Positions 8,541 through 19,989 of a DNA stretch of 64,000 nucleotides are shown here, piece after piece. Each line of letters starts with the position of its first letter. Within the stretch, counting starts at the first letter, position 1. Position numbers and translations under genes: made by a program. Location: NCBI RefSeq assembly GCF_000768675.1, contig NZ_AVPI01000001.1:1-64000 (forward strand), written 5' to 3'. This DNA comes from Knoellia flava TL1. GTDB taxonomy: Bacteria > Actinomycetota > Actinomycetes > Actinomycetales > Dermatophilaceae. The notes under the pieces were generated by a model. That model saw nothing but the letters and a program-made list of their open reading frames with translations, was not told the origin of the DNA and ran no database searches.

Positions 8541-9998
8541 ATGAGCGACCAGCAGCCCGGACCGACCGGACACCCGACCGGACCGACCCCCGAGGCTTCC
8601 CAGGGTCGAGAGGCCTCCGCCCCGACCCAGACGCTCCCGCAGCAGGCGACCCGCGAGCACGCGCCGGTCACCCCGCACGACCAGCGCCCGCAGGACCACG
8701 GCACGCCCTCGCACGACGCCTCCTCGTCGCAGCACTCTCAGCCCGCGCCGACCACGTGGTACGGCGCCCACGAGCCCGCCGGCCCGGTGTTCCCCCCACC
8801 GCCGGCCCCGGGAGCAGCGCCGCAGAGCCAACCCCCCACGCCGCAGCGACGGCGGCGGATGGGTGAGCTCGTCGCGGTGGCTGCGCTGACCGCCGCACTC
8901 GCGTCGGGCGGCACCTACGCCGCGACCCAGCTGGGGTCGCAGGATGCGCAGTCCCCCTCCACTGCGTCCTCCTCCTCCAGCCTGGGTCGCGGCACCCAGA
9001 CCGCGCCGGTCTCGCAGAGCAACCCGCAGTCGCCGAACTGGACGGCCACCGCCTCGGCCGTGTCGCCGAGCGTCGTCGCGATCAAGACCGACAGCGGCGA
9101 GGGGTCCGGCGTCATCATCGACGACAACGCGCACGTCCTCACCAACAACCACGTCGTGGCCGGTGCCGAGGAGCTCACCGTGACGCTCGCCGACGGGCGC
9201 ACGTTCAAGGGCAGGATCCAGGGGACCGACCCCTCGACCGACCTCGCGGTCGTGACGATCGAGGGCGCCCCCGACGACCTGCAGCCCATCGCGATCGGCG
9301 ACTCCGACGCCCTCAAGGTCGGCGACCCCGTCATGGCCGTCGGCAACCCGCTCGGGCTCGCCGGCACGGTGACGACGGGCATCGTGAGCGCACTCAACCG
9401 CCCCGTGACCACCGAGGCCGCCGAGCAGCAGCCGCAGCAGCAGAACCCGTTCGGCCAGCAGCAACAGCAGCAGTCGAGCAGCGAACCGGTGGTCACCAAC
9501 GCCATCCAGACCTCCGCCGCGATCAACCCGGGCAACAGCGGTGGCGCGCTCGTCAACGCCAACGGCCAGCTCGTCGGCATCAACTCGTCGATCGCCTCGC
9601 TCGGCTCGTCCGGCTCCTCGCAGGGCGGCAACATCGGCATCGGCTTCGCCATCCCGGTCAAGGAGGCAGCCAACATCGCCGAGCAGCTCATCGCCGACGG
9701 CACCGCCGAGCACGCCTACCTCGGCATCGGTCCGGCCGACGGCACCGCCTCCGACGGCAGTGCCACCCGCGCCGGCGCCCAGGTCCGCACCGTCCAGCCC
9801 GGCACCCCGGCGCAGAAGGCCGGGCTCGAGACGGGCGACGTCATCACCGAGGTCAACGGCGAGCGCGTCGACTCCGCCGAGTCGCTCGTCGCCCACATCC
9901 GCGAGTACTCCGTCGGCGACACGGTCAAGCTCACGGTTCTCCGCGACGGCAAGAGCCAGGAGATCTCGGCGACCCTCGTCGCCGCACCGACCAGCTGA
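8541..9998 (+). CDS. Membrane-anchored HtrA/DegP-like serine protease with PDZ domain
   Basis: The 485-residue product has a cytoplasmic Pro/Gln-rich tail (~110 residues), one membrane helix (LVAVAALTAALASG), an extracytoplasmic trypsin-like domain with triad His204 (NNHVVAG), Asp234 (STDLAV) and Ser333 (NPGNSGGAL), a Gln-rich surface loop, and a C-terminal PDZ domain. It should degrade or refold damaged envelope proteins. The start follows an AAGGAGA ribosome site. Position behind a two-component pair mirrors mycobacterial PepD, whose gene is controlled by MprAB; the same control is inferred here. Confidence 0.93.
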   Translation: MSDQQPGPTGHPTGPTPEASQGREASAPTQTLPQQATREHAPVTPHDQRPQDHGTPSHDASSSQHSQPAPTTWYGAHEPAGPVFPPPPAPGAAPQSQPPTPQRRRRMGELVAVAALTAALASGGTYAATQLGSQDAQSPSTASSSSSLGRGTQTAPVSQSNPQSPNWTATASAVSPSVVAIKTDSGEGSGVIIDDNAHVLTNNHVVAGAEELTVTLADGRTFKGRIQGTDPSTDLAVVTIEGAPDDLQPIAIGDSDALKVGDPVMAVGNPLGLAGTVTTGIVSALNRPVTTEAAEQQPQQQNPFGQQQQQQSSSEPVVTNAIQTSAAINPGNSGGALVNANGQLVGINSSIASLGSSGSSQGGNIGIGFAIPVKEAANIAEQLIADGTAEHAYLGIGPADGTASDGSATRAGAQVRTVQPGTPAQKAGLETGDVITEVNGERVDSAESLVAHIREYSVGDTVKLTVLRDGKSQEISATLVAAPTS

Positions 9999-10029
9999 CG
10001 CACGCACCACCCACCCGGGTGCCCACGGT

Positions 10030-10060
10030 GAGTACCCCGACTCATGGAGTCGGGGTACTC
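10030..10060. terminator. Perfect 14-base hairpin after the protease gene
   Basis: GAGTACCCCGACTC (10030-10043) pairs perfectly with 10047-10060 across a 3-base loop. There is no T-run. It lies 32 bases after the protease stop and 20 before the next start, so it may end one transcript while the CAGACT box at 10068 begins the next. Confidence 0.65.
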
Positions 10061-10079
10061 GTCGTTCCAGACTCGACCC

Positions 10080-11951
10080 ATGAACGATCAGCTGCAGGAC
10101 GTGCGGCGCCTCGAGAACGAGTTCGCCGACGCGATGAACCGCATGTATGCCGTCGGCAACGGGCTCGCCCGCCTGCGCGCCTCCCTCGAGGTCCAGACGT
10201 CCGCCGCTCCCGAGACGTGGGTGTCGCCGCACGCCCAGCCCGTCCCGGCTCCCGGCCCCACCACGACGGCGCCGGCGCCGGCGCCAGAGACGGCAGCACC
10301 TCGTCCGGCGCCTGCCGCACCCACCGCTGCGCAGGCCGTCCCGGCCACGGTCTTTGCCCCGCAACCGTCCTGGTGGCAGCGCGAGGGTGCCGTGACGCGC
10401 GTCCTCGCCCTCGCCGGTGCCGTCGTCACCCTCATCGGTGTCGCCCTCCTCCTCGCCCTGGCGATGCAGCAGGGCTGGTTCGTCCCCGAGCTGCGCGTCG
10501 CCCTCGGGGTGGCGCTCGCCCTCGGGCTCGTCGGGGCCGCTCACGTCGTACGGGCCCGCGAGATCGCACGAGGACGCTCCAGCGCCGCTCCCGTCGCCAT
10601 CGCCGCGACCGGGTATGCCGCCGGCTACCTCGACGTCGTCGCCGTCACCGCGGTCTACGGCTGGGTCCCCCGCACCGCCGGTCTCGCCATCGCCGCCGTC
10701 GTCGCCGTCTCCGGGCTCCTGCTCGCGCGCCGCTGGGACCGCCAGCTGCTCGCCGTCATCACTGTCCTCGGCGCCACCCTGCTCGCTCCTGTCGTCACCG
10801 ACGGTGTGGGCGACGAGGTGTCGCTCTTCGTCGTCGTCCTGTCCGGCGCTGCCCTCCTCGCCCGCGGTGACCGTGGGTGGCCGGCGCTCGCCCTGGCCCG
10901 GACCGTCCCCGCGACCGGCCTCGTGCTCCTCGGCATGGTGGCGGAGGACACCGACTTCACCTCGCCCGGCCGCCTGCCGATCCTCGCCGCCGGCGCACTC
11001 GCCCTCTTCGCCGTCGTGGGTGCCGTCTCGGAGGCCCGCCATGACCGCACCGACCTCATCGGCTGCGCCACCGTCGCCGTGTCGGCCGTCACGCTGCTCG
11101 GGACCTTCGGTGTCCACGGCGAGACCTTGCGGACCACCGGGTTCGCGCTCGTCGCCCTGGCCTTCGCGGTCCTCCTCGCCGTGACGTCGCGGCGCCCCGT
11201 CGGCCCGGTCCCCACGGCGCTCGCGACCACCTTCGGCGCAGTCAGCGGTGTCGCCGCACTGCTCGCGGTGACGAGCGGCGCCCCCGACCGCTTCGTCGTC
11301 TCCGGCATCGTCGCGACCGCCCTCGGGTATGCCGCGGCGGCCGTCACGACCCGCTCCCGCGTCACGCTGTGGGTCGCCGCCGGAACCACCGCGGTCGCCT
11401 CGGTCGCCTACCTCGTCCACCCGGCGGCATACGTCGACGTCTGGAGCGCGGGCAACCACGACGCGGCCGTCGCACTGCTCGACAGCGTGCTGGCCGGAGG
11501 AGTCGCCGCGCTCGGCGCGTGGGGTGTCGACGTGGTCCGCGGCGTCCCCGCACGGGTCCGGCGGCTCACCCGGGTCGCCGCGCTCATCGCGGGGCTCGCC
11601 ATCTCGGCCGTCGCCGTCGTCTCCGTCGGGCTGCTGCTCGGCGACGCGGTCGGCGCCACGACCGCGGGCTACCTCGCCGGGCACGCCCTCGCGACGGTGC
11701 TCTGGATGGTCACGTCGGCCTGGCTGCTGCTCCACGGGCTGCGGGCCGAGTCGCGGCGGGCGCTGTCGGTCCGCCTCGGGCTCGGGCTGGCGGCGGTGAG
11801 CGTCGCGAAGCTCTTCCTCTTCGACCTCGCGACCCTCGACGGGCTGTGGCGGGTCGTGGCGTTCATCGTCACGGGACTGCTCCTGCTGGCGAGCGGGACG
11901 GCATACGCGAAGGCACTGGAGCGCACGCGCGTCCCGGAGGCGACCGCCTGA
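10080..11951 (+). CDS. Large polytopic membrane protein (DUF2339-like)
   Basis: The 623-residue product starts with a short heptad-like cytoplasmic segment (QDVRRLENEFADAMNRMY), an Ala/Pro/Thr-rich linker to residue ~100, then about 14 or more hydrophobic helices running to the C-terminus. This layout and the low-complexity composition fit DUF2339 membrane proteins, whose function is unknown. Start 10080 is preferred over an earlier in-frame ATG (10044) that sits in the terminator loop; CAGACT six bases before it suggests a leaderless message. Confidence 0.7.
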   Translation: MNDQLQDVRRLENEFADAMNRMYAVGNGLARLRASLEVQTSAAPETWVSPHAQPVPAPGPTTTAPAPAPETAAPRPAPAAPTAAQAVPATVFAPQPSWWQREGAVTRVLALAGAVVTLIGVALLLALAMQQGWFVPELRVALGVALALGLVGAAHVVRAREIARGRSSAAPVAIAATGYAAGYLDVVAVTAVYGWVPRTAGLAIAAVVAVSGLLLARRWDRQLLAVITVLGATLLAPVVTDGVGDEVSLFVVVLSGAALLARGDRGWPALALARTVPATGLVLLGMVAEDTDFTSPGRLPILAAGALALFAVVGAVSEARHDRTDLIGCATVAVSAVTLLGTFGVHGETLRTTGFALVALAFAVLLAVTSRRPVGPVPTALATTFGAVSGVAALLAVTSGAPDRFVVSGIVATALGYAAAAVTTRSRVTLWVAAGTTAVASVAYLVHPAAYVDVWSAGNHDAAVALLDSVLAGGVAALGAWGVDVVRGVPARVRRLTRVAALIAGLAISAVAVVSVGLLLGDAVGATTAGYLAGHALATVLWMVTSAWLLLHGLRAESRRALSVRLGLGLAAVSVAKLFLFDLATLDGLWRVVAFIVTGLLLLASGTAYAKALERTRVPEATA

Positions 11952-11963
11952 GAGGCTTCCTGC

Positions 11964-12611
11964 ATGCTGCGGGACGAGATGTGGGAGGAGGCCGCGCGAG
12001 TCGTCAGGGGTGACGTGCGCGGCCTCCTCTTCCTGCGTGACGACCTCGTGCGCAGGTGGGCCGAGCCACACCGGGGCTACCACGACCTGCGCCACCTCGA
12101 CGAGGTCATGGCTGCGCTCGTCGTGCTGCGACCGGCGGCCATCGACACCGACACCGAGTGGGCGTCGGTGGTCCTCGCGGCGTGGTTCCACGACGCGGTC
12201 TACGACGTGGAGAGCCCGGGCGACAACGAACGGCTCAGCGCCGACCTCGCCCGAACCACCCTGTCGCGCAGCGGGATCCAGAGCGAGATCCTCGACGCGA
12301 CCTGCGCGCTCGTCGAGGCGTCGGCCGCCCACGACGTCACGGAACGGCGTGGTCCGCAGGCGGCCTTCCACGACGCGGACCTCTGGATCCTCAGCGCCCC
12401 GCAGGACCGGTTCGACGGCTACTGCGCCGACGTGCGGCGGGAGTATTCCGCTGTGCCCGACGCCGACTACGTGACCGGCCGGACGGCGATCCTGCGACCG
12501 TTCGTCGAGCGGGCGTCGGTCTACCGGACCGACCACGCGCGGCTGCACTGGGAGGCGGCAGCGCGGCGGAACCTGCGCAGGGAGCTCGACCGGCTCGCCG
12601 ACGTCGGCTGA
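11964..12611 (+). CDS. Predicted HD-superfamily metal-dependent phosphohydrolase
   Basis: The 215-residue product carries the HD signature of COG4339-type proteins: RGYHDLRHLDEVM with metal-binding His residues and AAWFHDAVYD with the His-Asp pair, plus a later Asp in FHDADLWIL. The substrate is unknown. It starts 13 bases after the preceding membrane protein and ends only 2 bases before the convergent dedA-like gene, so there is no room for a dedicated terminator. Confidence 0.8.
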   Translation: MLRDEMWEEAARVVRGDVRGLLFLRDDLVRRWAEPHRGYHDLRHLDEVMAALVVLRPAAIDTDTEWASVVLAAWFHDAVYDVESPGDNERLSADLARTTLSRSGIQSEILDATCALVEASAAHDVTERRGPQAAFHDADLWILSAPQDRFDGYCADVRREYSAVPDADYVTGRTAILRPFVERASVYRTDHARLHWEAAARRNLRRELDRLADVG

Positions 12612-12613
12612 CC

Positions 12614-13219
12614 TCAGGAACGCAGGACGCGCGCCGGGCGCTGGAGCACTCGGTCGACGACGAGCCCGAGGGCGCCGGCGAGGGCGATCCCACCGATGGC
12701 CCCGAGCAGCGGGTTCTGCTCGACCCAGTGCCCGGCCAGGGCGCCGATACCGACGGACCAGGCCGCCCAGCTGACCGCAGCCATCGCCGACAGGAGGACG
12801 AATCGCCTCGGGGAGAACGTGCCCGCGCCGGCCGTGACGTTGACACCGACCCGGCCGACGGGGATGTAGCGCGCAACGACGATGGCGAGACCGCCGCGAC
12901 GGTCGAGCTCGGCCTCGGCGCGAAGGAAGGTGTTGCGCACCCTCGGTCGTGGACTCGTGCGCAGGCGAGTCAGGCCGGAGCGACGGGCCACTGCGAACGT
13001 GAGGTTGTCACCGACGAAGGCACCCGCTGCTGCCACCGCACCGAGGGCGAGCAGGTGCGGCGACCCCGAGGCCGCGCCGAACGCCGCGAGGGTGATGACG
13101 ACCGACTCGCTCGGCACCGGCGGCAGAAGCGCGTCGAAGGTCGCCAGGAGGAAGAGCGCCGGGAGGACCCACAGTGCCGCGGCGTTCTGCTCGATGAGGG
13201 TGTTGACGGCCTCCAACAC
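12614..13219 (-). CDS. DedA-family membrane protein
   Basis: The 201-residue product has the DedA (SNARE-associated) pattern: a re-entrant segment with LPPVPSESVVITLAAFGA, the GDNLTFAVARRSG stretch, and the conserved ARYIPVGRVGVNVTAGAG arginine motif in the second half, followed by two helices. DedA proteins move lipid carriers or support proton-motive force. The GTG at 13219 is chosen over a much longer upstream frame because AAGGGGAG precedes it and the length then matches the family. Confidence 0.85.
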   Translation of the reverse strand: MLEAVNTLIEQNAAALWVLPALFLLATFDALLPPVPSESVVITLAAFGAASGSPHLLALGAVAAAGAFVGDNLTFAVARRSGLTRLRTSPRPRVRNTFLRAEAELDRRGGLAIVVARYIPVGRVGVNVTAGAGTFSPRRFVLLSAMAAVSWAAWSVGIGALAGHWVEQNPLLGAIGGIALAGALGLVVDRVLQRPARVLRS

Positions 13220-13407
13220 GCGAATCTCCCCTTGGCACAGGCGTTCCGGGCCCGACGACGGTCGGCGAGCGCTCCTGCACCTCCATCGTGGACGGCAGCT
13301 GCGCGGCCGACCATGGGGTGCGCCACCCGCTGCACCCTGAGAGCGGCGAGGCGGGCTCAGGGGCGGAGCTGACGAGGGCCGCGGAGCGTCCCGCGGTGGC
13401 CGTGGGG

Positions 13408-14175
13408 TCAGTGGCCGTGGCCGACGAGACCGTCGGCGCCGGGGGCGACGAGCGGCCACCAGTGCCGCTCCCCCAGCTCGACCTCCTGCTGCGCGGTGGG
13501 CAGCCACCGGCCGCCGGTGAGACCACCGGCGGGGAGTGCGAAGAGCGCGAAGCAGGCGGTCGGGACGGGCCACGGGTAGCCGGCGTCGGGCTCGCGGACG
13601 ACGTTGCGCACGTAGCCGATGAGCGGCGCCCGGTCCGACCCCAGCCCGAGCTCGTCACCCAGTGCGCGCAGGGCGTCGGACGGGCTCTCGCCGACGGCGA
13701 CGTGGCGCATGGGCAGGTCGAGCCCGCGCCCGTCCGCCCGCGCGACGACGTGGATCCCCCGTGCGTCGCGCAGCACCGCGCGCACGACGACCGTGCGCGG
13801 CGGCGCGTCGTCCTGGCGCGAGGCGATGACGTCGGCGCGGCCACCCGGCGGCAGCCAAGGGGCGTCGGGAGTGCTGAGGACGACGCGCTCGTGCTTGCGC
13901 TTGGGGATGCGAAGTCCGCTGTGCTGCAGGCGCCTCAACAGCTCACGACCGTCGATCGGCACCGCCCCTGCCGTGACGACGTCGTCGTAGCGCTCCTGCG
14001 GCACGTCGTAGTGGTCGCCCTCGAACCCACGACGCGGGATGCCGGCGCGCTGCGCGAACTCGTGCAGCTCCTCGAACGACGTGTCGCTCACGAGGTGCGA
14101 CCACAGCCGTCCGTGGGCCGGCCAGGCAGGCGGGTCGATGAGCAGCACCCCGCGATCGTATGCCGGGCCGCTCAC
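13408..14175 (-). CDS. DUF4031 protein with a C-terminal degenerate NUDIX domain
   Basis: The 255-residue product begins with a ~85-residue DUF4031-like segment (GVLLIDPPAWPAHGRLWSHL, FAQRAGIPRRGFEGDHYDVP) and continues into a NUDIX-like beta-rich domain. The expected NUDIX box is eroded: around GESPSDALRALGDELGLG the catalytic REXXEE glutamates are mostly missing, so hydrolase activity is doubtful. DUF4031 proteins have no established role. It is 188 bases downstream of the DedA gene in the same direction. Confidence 0.75.
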   Translation of the reverse strand: MSGPAYDRGVLLIDPPAWPAHGRLWSHLVSDTSFEELHEFAQRAGIPRRGFEGDHYDVPQERYDDVVTAGAVPIDGRELLRRLQHSGLRIPKRKHERVVLSTPDAPWLPPGGRADVIASRQDDAPPRTVVVRAVLRDARGIHVVARADGRGLDLPMRHVAVGESPSDALRALGDELGLGSDRAPLIGYVRNVVREPDAGYPWPVPTACFALFALPAGGLTGGRWLPTAQQEVELGERHWWPLVAPGADGLVGHGH

Positions 14176-14274
14176 GTGGGGCTGTGGACAACTCCGCGGC
14201 GGTCGCGGCCGATGTCCTTACCGTCGTCGGGAGAGGTCGCGCCACCGGGTGCGGCAGGAACAGAGGGGACCACC

Positions 14275-14565
14275 ATGGCAACGCAGTTCCAGGTCGACAC
14301 CGACCGCATTTCCGCGGCCTCGGGCGACATCAGCCGCATCTCGGGCGAGATCGAGGCCCAGGTCGGGCAGATGCTCGCCCGGCTCACGGCGCTCCAGGAC
14401 GCGTGGAAGGGCGGCGCGGCGACGCAGTTCCACGGTGTCGTCACGCAGTGGCAGGGCACCCAGCGCCAGGTGCAGGCCTCGCTCGACTCGATCGGTCGGG
14501 TGCTCGCTGCCGCCGGTGCGCAGTACGCCGAGACCGAGGCGCAGAACATGCGGATGTTCACCTGA
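14275..14565 (+). CDS. WXG100-family (ESX-type) small secreted protein
   Basis: The 96-residue helical-hairpin protein has the W-X-G turn at residues 44-46 (DAWKGGAA) and ends with the helix AAAGAQYAETEAQNMRMF. These proteins dimerise and leave the cell through type VII secretion. No EccC ATPase or other ESX component is encoded in this window, so it is an orphan here. A GAGGGGA ribosome site precedes the ATG. Two hairpins follow the stop. Confidence 0.9.
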   Translation: MATQFQVDTDRISAASGDISRISGEIEAQVGQMLARLTALQDAWKGGAATQFHGVVTQWQGTQRQVQASLDSIGRVLAAAGAQYAETEAQNMRMFT

Positions 14566-14593
14566 CACTGCTGAGAGCCCCCGAGACACCGGT

Positions 14594-14626
14594 GGCGGGA
14601 GCGACACCCCTGAGGCCGCTCCCGCC
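14594..14626 (+). terminator. Hairpin after the WXG100 gene
   Basis: GGCGGGAGCG (14594-14603) pairs with CGCTCCCGCC (14617-14626) across 13 bases, 28 bases after the WXG100 stop. No T-run. Confidence 0.55.
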
Positions 14627-14653
14627 ATCGGCCGTCTCGTCCGCCGCACACCT

Positions 14654-14715
14654 CGACTTCTTGCCCGGTTGCGACATCTCGCTGGCGCTCGATGTCGCAA
14701 CCGGGCAAGAAGTCG
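14654..14715. terminator. Perfect 25-base inverted repeat between convergent genes
   Basis: Arms 14654-14678 and 14691-14715 are perfectly complementary with a 12-base loop. The repeat ends 4 bases before the permease stop on the other strand and can terminate both converging transcripts. An exact 25-base stem is unusually long for this role. Confidence 0.75.
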
Positions 14716-14718
14716 GGG

Positions 14719-17262
14719 TCACTCGGTCGTGACCGCCCGGAGGATGTCGAGCCGCGAGGCCCGCCACCCCGGCCACCACGCGGCGAGGATGCCGACGAGC
14801 CCGGCGAGGCCGACGAAGAAGGCGAGCTGAGGCCACGGCACGGCGAGGACGTCGATGCCGTCGTCGGCGAGCGAACGCTGCAACGCCATGCCGAACGCCA
14901 CTCCGAGGCCGACACCGAGGGTCGCGCCGAGCAGGGCGATGACGATCGACTCGAGCCTCAACATGCGCTTGAGCTGGCGGCGGCTCAGCCCCACGGCACG
15001 CAGCAGCCCGATCTCACGGGTTCGCTCGATGACCGACAGCGCCAGGGTGTTGATGATGCCGAGGATCGCGATGATGACCGCCAGACCGAGCAGCGCATAG
15101 ATGAGGTAGAGCATCTGGTTGATCTGGCTCCGCTGCTCCTCGGCGAACTCGCCCTGGTCCTTCACCGTGACGACGGGCAGGTCCGCGAGCGCCGTGTCGA
15201 GGTCCCGGCCCACCTGCGCCGCCGACGTGCCGGCCTCACGGGTGATGAAGACGTAGGCGTCGGTGCGCGGGCTCCCGAGCGACTCGAGCCCGGGCAGGCT
15301 GAGCAGGTAGTCCGAGGACAGCAGTGTCGACTCCTTGTGGATCGCCGACACGGTGAACGGCTTCGTGACACCGCCACGGGTGAGCTCGAGGGTGCGGCCG
15401 ACCGTGATGCCCCGGGCCGTGGCCACCTCCTCCGACACCGACACCGACGTCGGCGTGAGCGCGTCGAGCCGCCCGGATGCCATGGGCGCGTCGCCGATGA
15501 CGTCGACGTGCTGCGGGTCGATGCCTGTGGCCGAGCCACGCTCGCCGTCGACATCGACCGCGTCCCAGCGGAAGGCGGCGACCTCGGCAACGCCCCTGAC
15601 CGACTCCAGCTCCCTGGTGACCTGGGCCGAGAACGGGATGCCCACCGCGCTCGACACGACGTAGTCGGCGACGAACTCCTTCTCGATGGCGGCGTCGATG
15701 CTCGCCTTCGCGCTCGCCCCGAAGACGGCCATCATCGACACGAGGGTCACGCCGATCATGAGCGCCGAGGCGGTGGCCCCGGTGCGGCGGGGGTTGCGCT
15801 GGGCGTTCTGCTGGGCCATGAGGCCGACGGCGCCGAAGGTCCGGCGATAGATCCAGCCGATGCCGGCGATGACCGGTCGCCCCACGAGCGGGCTGATGAG
15901 GGCCATGCCGAGGACGACGCCGAGGATGCCGCCGCCGACCCAGTAGGTCGGCTTCGGCACGTCCGCGAAGAGCCCTGTGCCGAGCAGCACCGCACCGACG
16001 ACGGTGAGGGTGGTGCCGACGATGACCCGCCCCCGCATCCCGCTCTCGGCGAGGACGGCGTCGTCACGCATCGCCGCGACGGGCGGGACCTTGCCGGCCT
16101 TGCGCGCCGGCAGGTAGGCCGCGACGAGCGTGACGACGAGCCCGACGACGAGCGAGACGAGGACGGTGCGCGGCGAGATGATGAGCGACTGCCCGCTGAG
16201 GTCGAGCCCGAAGGTCCCGAAGAGCGTCCGGATGCCCATGGCGATGACGACGCCGAGCCCGAGGCCGACGAGCGAGCCGATGGCCCCGACGACGGTCGCC
16301 TCGAAGAGGACGGAGCGCGCCACCTGTCGTCGCGTCGAGCCGAGGGCACGGAAGAGGGCGAGCTCACGCGACCGCTGCGCGACGAGGATGCTGAAGGTGT
16401 TGATGATGAGGAACGACCCGACGACGAGTGCGACGCCGGCGAAGATGAGCAGGAAGGTCGTGATGAAGCCGAGCGCCTCCTGGATGTCGGACGCCGCGGC
16501 CTTGGCGGCCGAGTCGCCGGTGACGGCCTCGACCCCGGCGGGCAGCTTCGCGGCGACCGCGTCGCGCAGCTCCTCCTGCGAGGTGCCGGGCGCTGCGGTC
16601 ACCCAGATGTCGTTGTAGGTGTCCTTGCCCTCCATGAAGAGGTCGCGCGCCTGGGCGGTGTCGAAGATCGACAGGCTCGCGCCGGCGGTCCCGCCCTCCA
16701 TCACCGCGATGCCGACGAGCTTGGCCGAGATGCGCGGCTGGCTGCCCGAGCTGACGATGTTGACCTTCTCGCCGATGAGGTAGCCCGCCTTGTCGGCCGT
16801 CCGCTCGTCGAGCACGACCTCGCCGGTCGCCTTCGGCCAGCGTCCGGCGTCGAGAGACAGCGGCTGGAGGCCCTTGGCGGCGGGACCGTCGGTGTAGTTG
16901 GCGCCGATGCCGGGCGGGCCGAACCCACCGATGAGCTTGCCGTCCTTGCCGACGACGAACGTGCCGAAGTTCGTGATGTTGCCGTCGGCGCGGGCGGCGC
17001 CGGGCGTGGAGGCGAGGTCCTTGACGAGCGAGCCCGGCAGCGTCTCGGACGACGGCTGCGACTCGATGTCGACGTCACCCGCGACGGGCCGCACGACGAC
17101 GTCGCCGACCGTGCTGTTCATGATCGAGTCGAAGCTGCGGCCGAGGGTGTCGGTGAAGACGAAGGAGCCGGCGACGAACGCGACTCCCAGGATGATCGCG
17201 AAGGCGCTCATGAACAGCCGCAGCTTGCGGGCCATGAGGCTCTTCCAGCTGGCGCGGAGCAT
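14719..17262 (-). CDS. FtsX/MacB-type ABC transporter permease
   Basis: The 847-residue product has an N-terminal helix (FMSAFAIILGVAFVAGSFVF), a ~230-residue extracytoplasmic domain, a block of three FtsX helices, a linker block, a second extracytoplasmic domain and a final FtsX helix triplet. This is the common actinobacterial 'two FtsX domains' exporter, which drives lipids, peptides or lipoproteins outward by mechanotransmission. The ATPase gene ends 3 bases upstream, so the two form an operon and a complex. Substrate unknown. Confidence 0.9.
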   Translation of the reverse strand: MLRASWKSLMARKLRLFMSAFAIILGVAFVAGSFVFTDTLGRSFDSIMNSTVGDVVVRPVAGDVDIESQPSSETLPGSLVKDLASTPGAARADGNITNFGTFVVGKDGKLIGGFGPPGIGANYTDGPAAKGLQPLSLDAGRWPKATGEVVLDERTADKAGYLIGEKVNIVSSGSQPRISAKLVGIAVMEGGTAGASLSIFDTAQARDLFMEGKDTYNDIWVTAAPGTSQEELRDAVAAKLPAGVEAVTGDSAAKAAASDIQEALGFITTFLLIFAGVALVVGSFLIINTFSILVAQRSRELALFRALGSTRRQVARSVLFEATVVGAIGSLVGLGLGVVIAMGIRTLFGTFGLDLSGQSLIISPRTVLVSLVVGLVVTLVAAYLPARKAGKVPPVAAMRDDAVLAESGMRGRVIVGTTLTVVGAVLLGTGLFADVPKPTYWVGGGILGVVLGMALISPLVGRPVIAGIGWIYRRTFGAVGLMAQQNAQRNPRRTGATASALMIGVTLVSMMAVFGASAKASIDAAIEKEFVADYVVSSAVGIPFSAQVTRELESVRGVAEVAAFRWDAVDVDGERGSATGIDPQHVDVIGDAPMASGRLDALTPTSVSVSEEVATARGITVGRTLELTRGGVTKPFTVSAIHKESTLLSSDYLLSLPGLESLGSPRTDAYVFITREAGTSAAQVGRDLDTALADLPVVTVKDQGEFAEEQRSQINQMLYLIYALLGLAVIIAILGIINTLALSVIERTREIGLLRAVGLSRRQLKRMLRLESIVIALLGATLGVGLGVAFGMALQRSLADDGIDVLAVPWPQLAFFVGLAGLVGILAAWWPGWRASRLDILRAVTTE

Positions 17263-17265
17263 CGG

Positions 17266-18048
17266 TCAGCCCTGCACCTTCGCGTCGAGGCTCTTCATCG
17301 TCTCGAGGATCCGCTCGGGGGTGGGCTCGCGCAGCTCGGTGACGATGCGACCGTCGGCGAGGAAGACGACGCGGTCGGTCCAGCTCGCGGCGCCGGGGTC
17401 GTGGGTCACCATGACGATGGTCTGGCCGAAGTCGTCGACCGAGCGGCGCAGGAAGCCGAGCACCTCGGCGCCCGAGGTCGAGTCGAGGTTGCCGGTCGGC
17501 TCGTCGGCGAAGATGATCTCGGGCCGGCTCACGAGGGCGCGGGCGCAGGCGACGCGCTGCTGCTGGCCGCCGGAGAGCTCGCCCGGCCGGTGACCCAGGC
17601 GGTCCCGGAGCCCGACCGTCGAGATGACGAGGTCGTACCACTCGCGGTCCGGCTTGCGACCGGCGATCGAGAGCGGCAGGAGGATGTTCTCCTCGGCGTT
17701 GAGCGTCGGGATGAGGTTGAAGGACTGGAAGACGAACCCGATGTGGTCGCGGCGGACACGGGTGAGGTCCTTCTCCTTGAGCGAGGTGAGCTCGATGTCG
17801 CCGAGGCGCACCGAGCCGCGCGTCACCGAGTCGAGCCCCGCCGCGCAGTGCATGAGGGTGGACTTGCCCGAGCCGGACGGGCCCATGATCGCGGTGAACT
17901 CACCGGCGACGATGTCGAGACTGACGCCCTTGAGGGCGGTGACGGCGGTGTCGCCGGAGCCGTAGGTCTTGACGAGGTCGGCGACGCGGGCGGCCACCTC
18001 GGGGGGCGCCATGGTGCCACGGCGGTCGGGGGCGAGGTCAGTGGTCAT
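17266..18048 (-). CDS. ABC transporter ATP-binding protein (MacB/LolD type)
   Basis: The 260-residue ATPase carries Walker [10 protein letters not shown], signature [15 protein letters not shown], Walker [13 protein letters not shown] and the His switch VTHD, with the FxxFNL motif of the LolD/MacB group ([16 protein letters not shown]). It powers the permease encoded immediately downstream. Start 18048 is preferred over an upstream frame because TACCGT lies 7 bases before this ATG, fitting a leaderless mRNA. Confidence 0.92.
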   Translation of the reverse strand: MTTDLAPDRRGTMAPPEVAARVADLVKTYGSGDTAVTALKGVSLDIVAGEFTAIMGPSGSGKSTLMHCAAGLDSVTRGSVRLGDIELTSLKEKDLTRVRRDHIGFVFQSFNLIPTLNAEENILLPLSIAGRKPDREWYDLVISTVGLRDRLGHRPGELSGGQQQRVACARALVSRPEIIFADEPTGNLDSTSGAEVLGFLRRSVDDFGQTIVMVTHDPGAASWTDRVVFLADGRIVTELREPTPERILETMKSLDAKVQG

Positions 18049-18140
18049 GCCGACAACGGTAGGAGGGCGGACGGCATACGGGCAGGGGGTTTCTCCCCGA
18101 GGGAACCCTGAGGAAACCCTGAACGCCCCACCCACGCCGA

Positions 18141-18170
18141 AGGGCGGCCTCCCCGTGGGGAGACCGCCCT
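18141..18170 (-). terminator. groEL terminator hairpin
   Basis: A 14-base stem with one mismatch (18141-18154 with 18157-18170, 2-base loop) lies about 40 bases after the groEL stop codon. GC-rich, no clear T-run. Confidence 0.7.
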
Positions 18171-18210
18171 CCTGCGGCGCGAACGGCCGAGGCCGCTCAG
18201 CGGGACGGGA

Positions 18211-19920
<1,710 letters not shown>

Positions 19921-19958
19921 TCATGCGCGCGTGCCGACCCTCACCGGTCTGGCCAGGA

Positions 19959-19985
19959 TTGTCACTCTCATGCCGAGAGTGCTAA
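19959..19985 (-). promoter_or_regulatory. CIRCE element 1 (HrcA operator)
   Basis: The form is TTGTCACTC, nine bases, GAGTGCTAA, close to the consensus TTAGCACTC-N9-GAGTGCTAA. It lies downstream of the groEL -10 box, in the region between the promoter and the gene. Confidence 0.9.
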
Positions 19986-19989
19986 CGCC

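Noticed and set aside
8412-12548. A 1378-codon minus-strand open frame
   Set aside because: It is antisense to the HtrA, DUF2339 and HD genes and lacks any domain.
14692-18111. An 1139-codon plus-strand open frame
   Set aside because: It is antisense to the FtsX permease and ABC ATPase, which have clear motifs; its acidic low-complexity product is a shadow.
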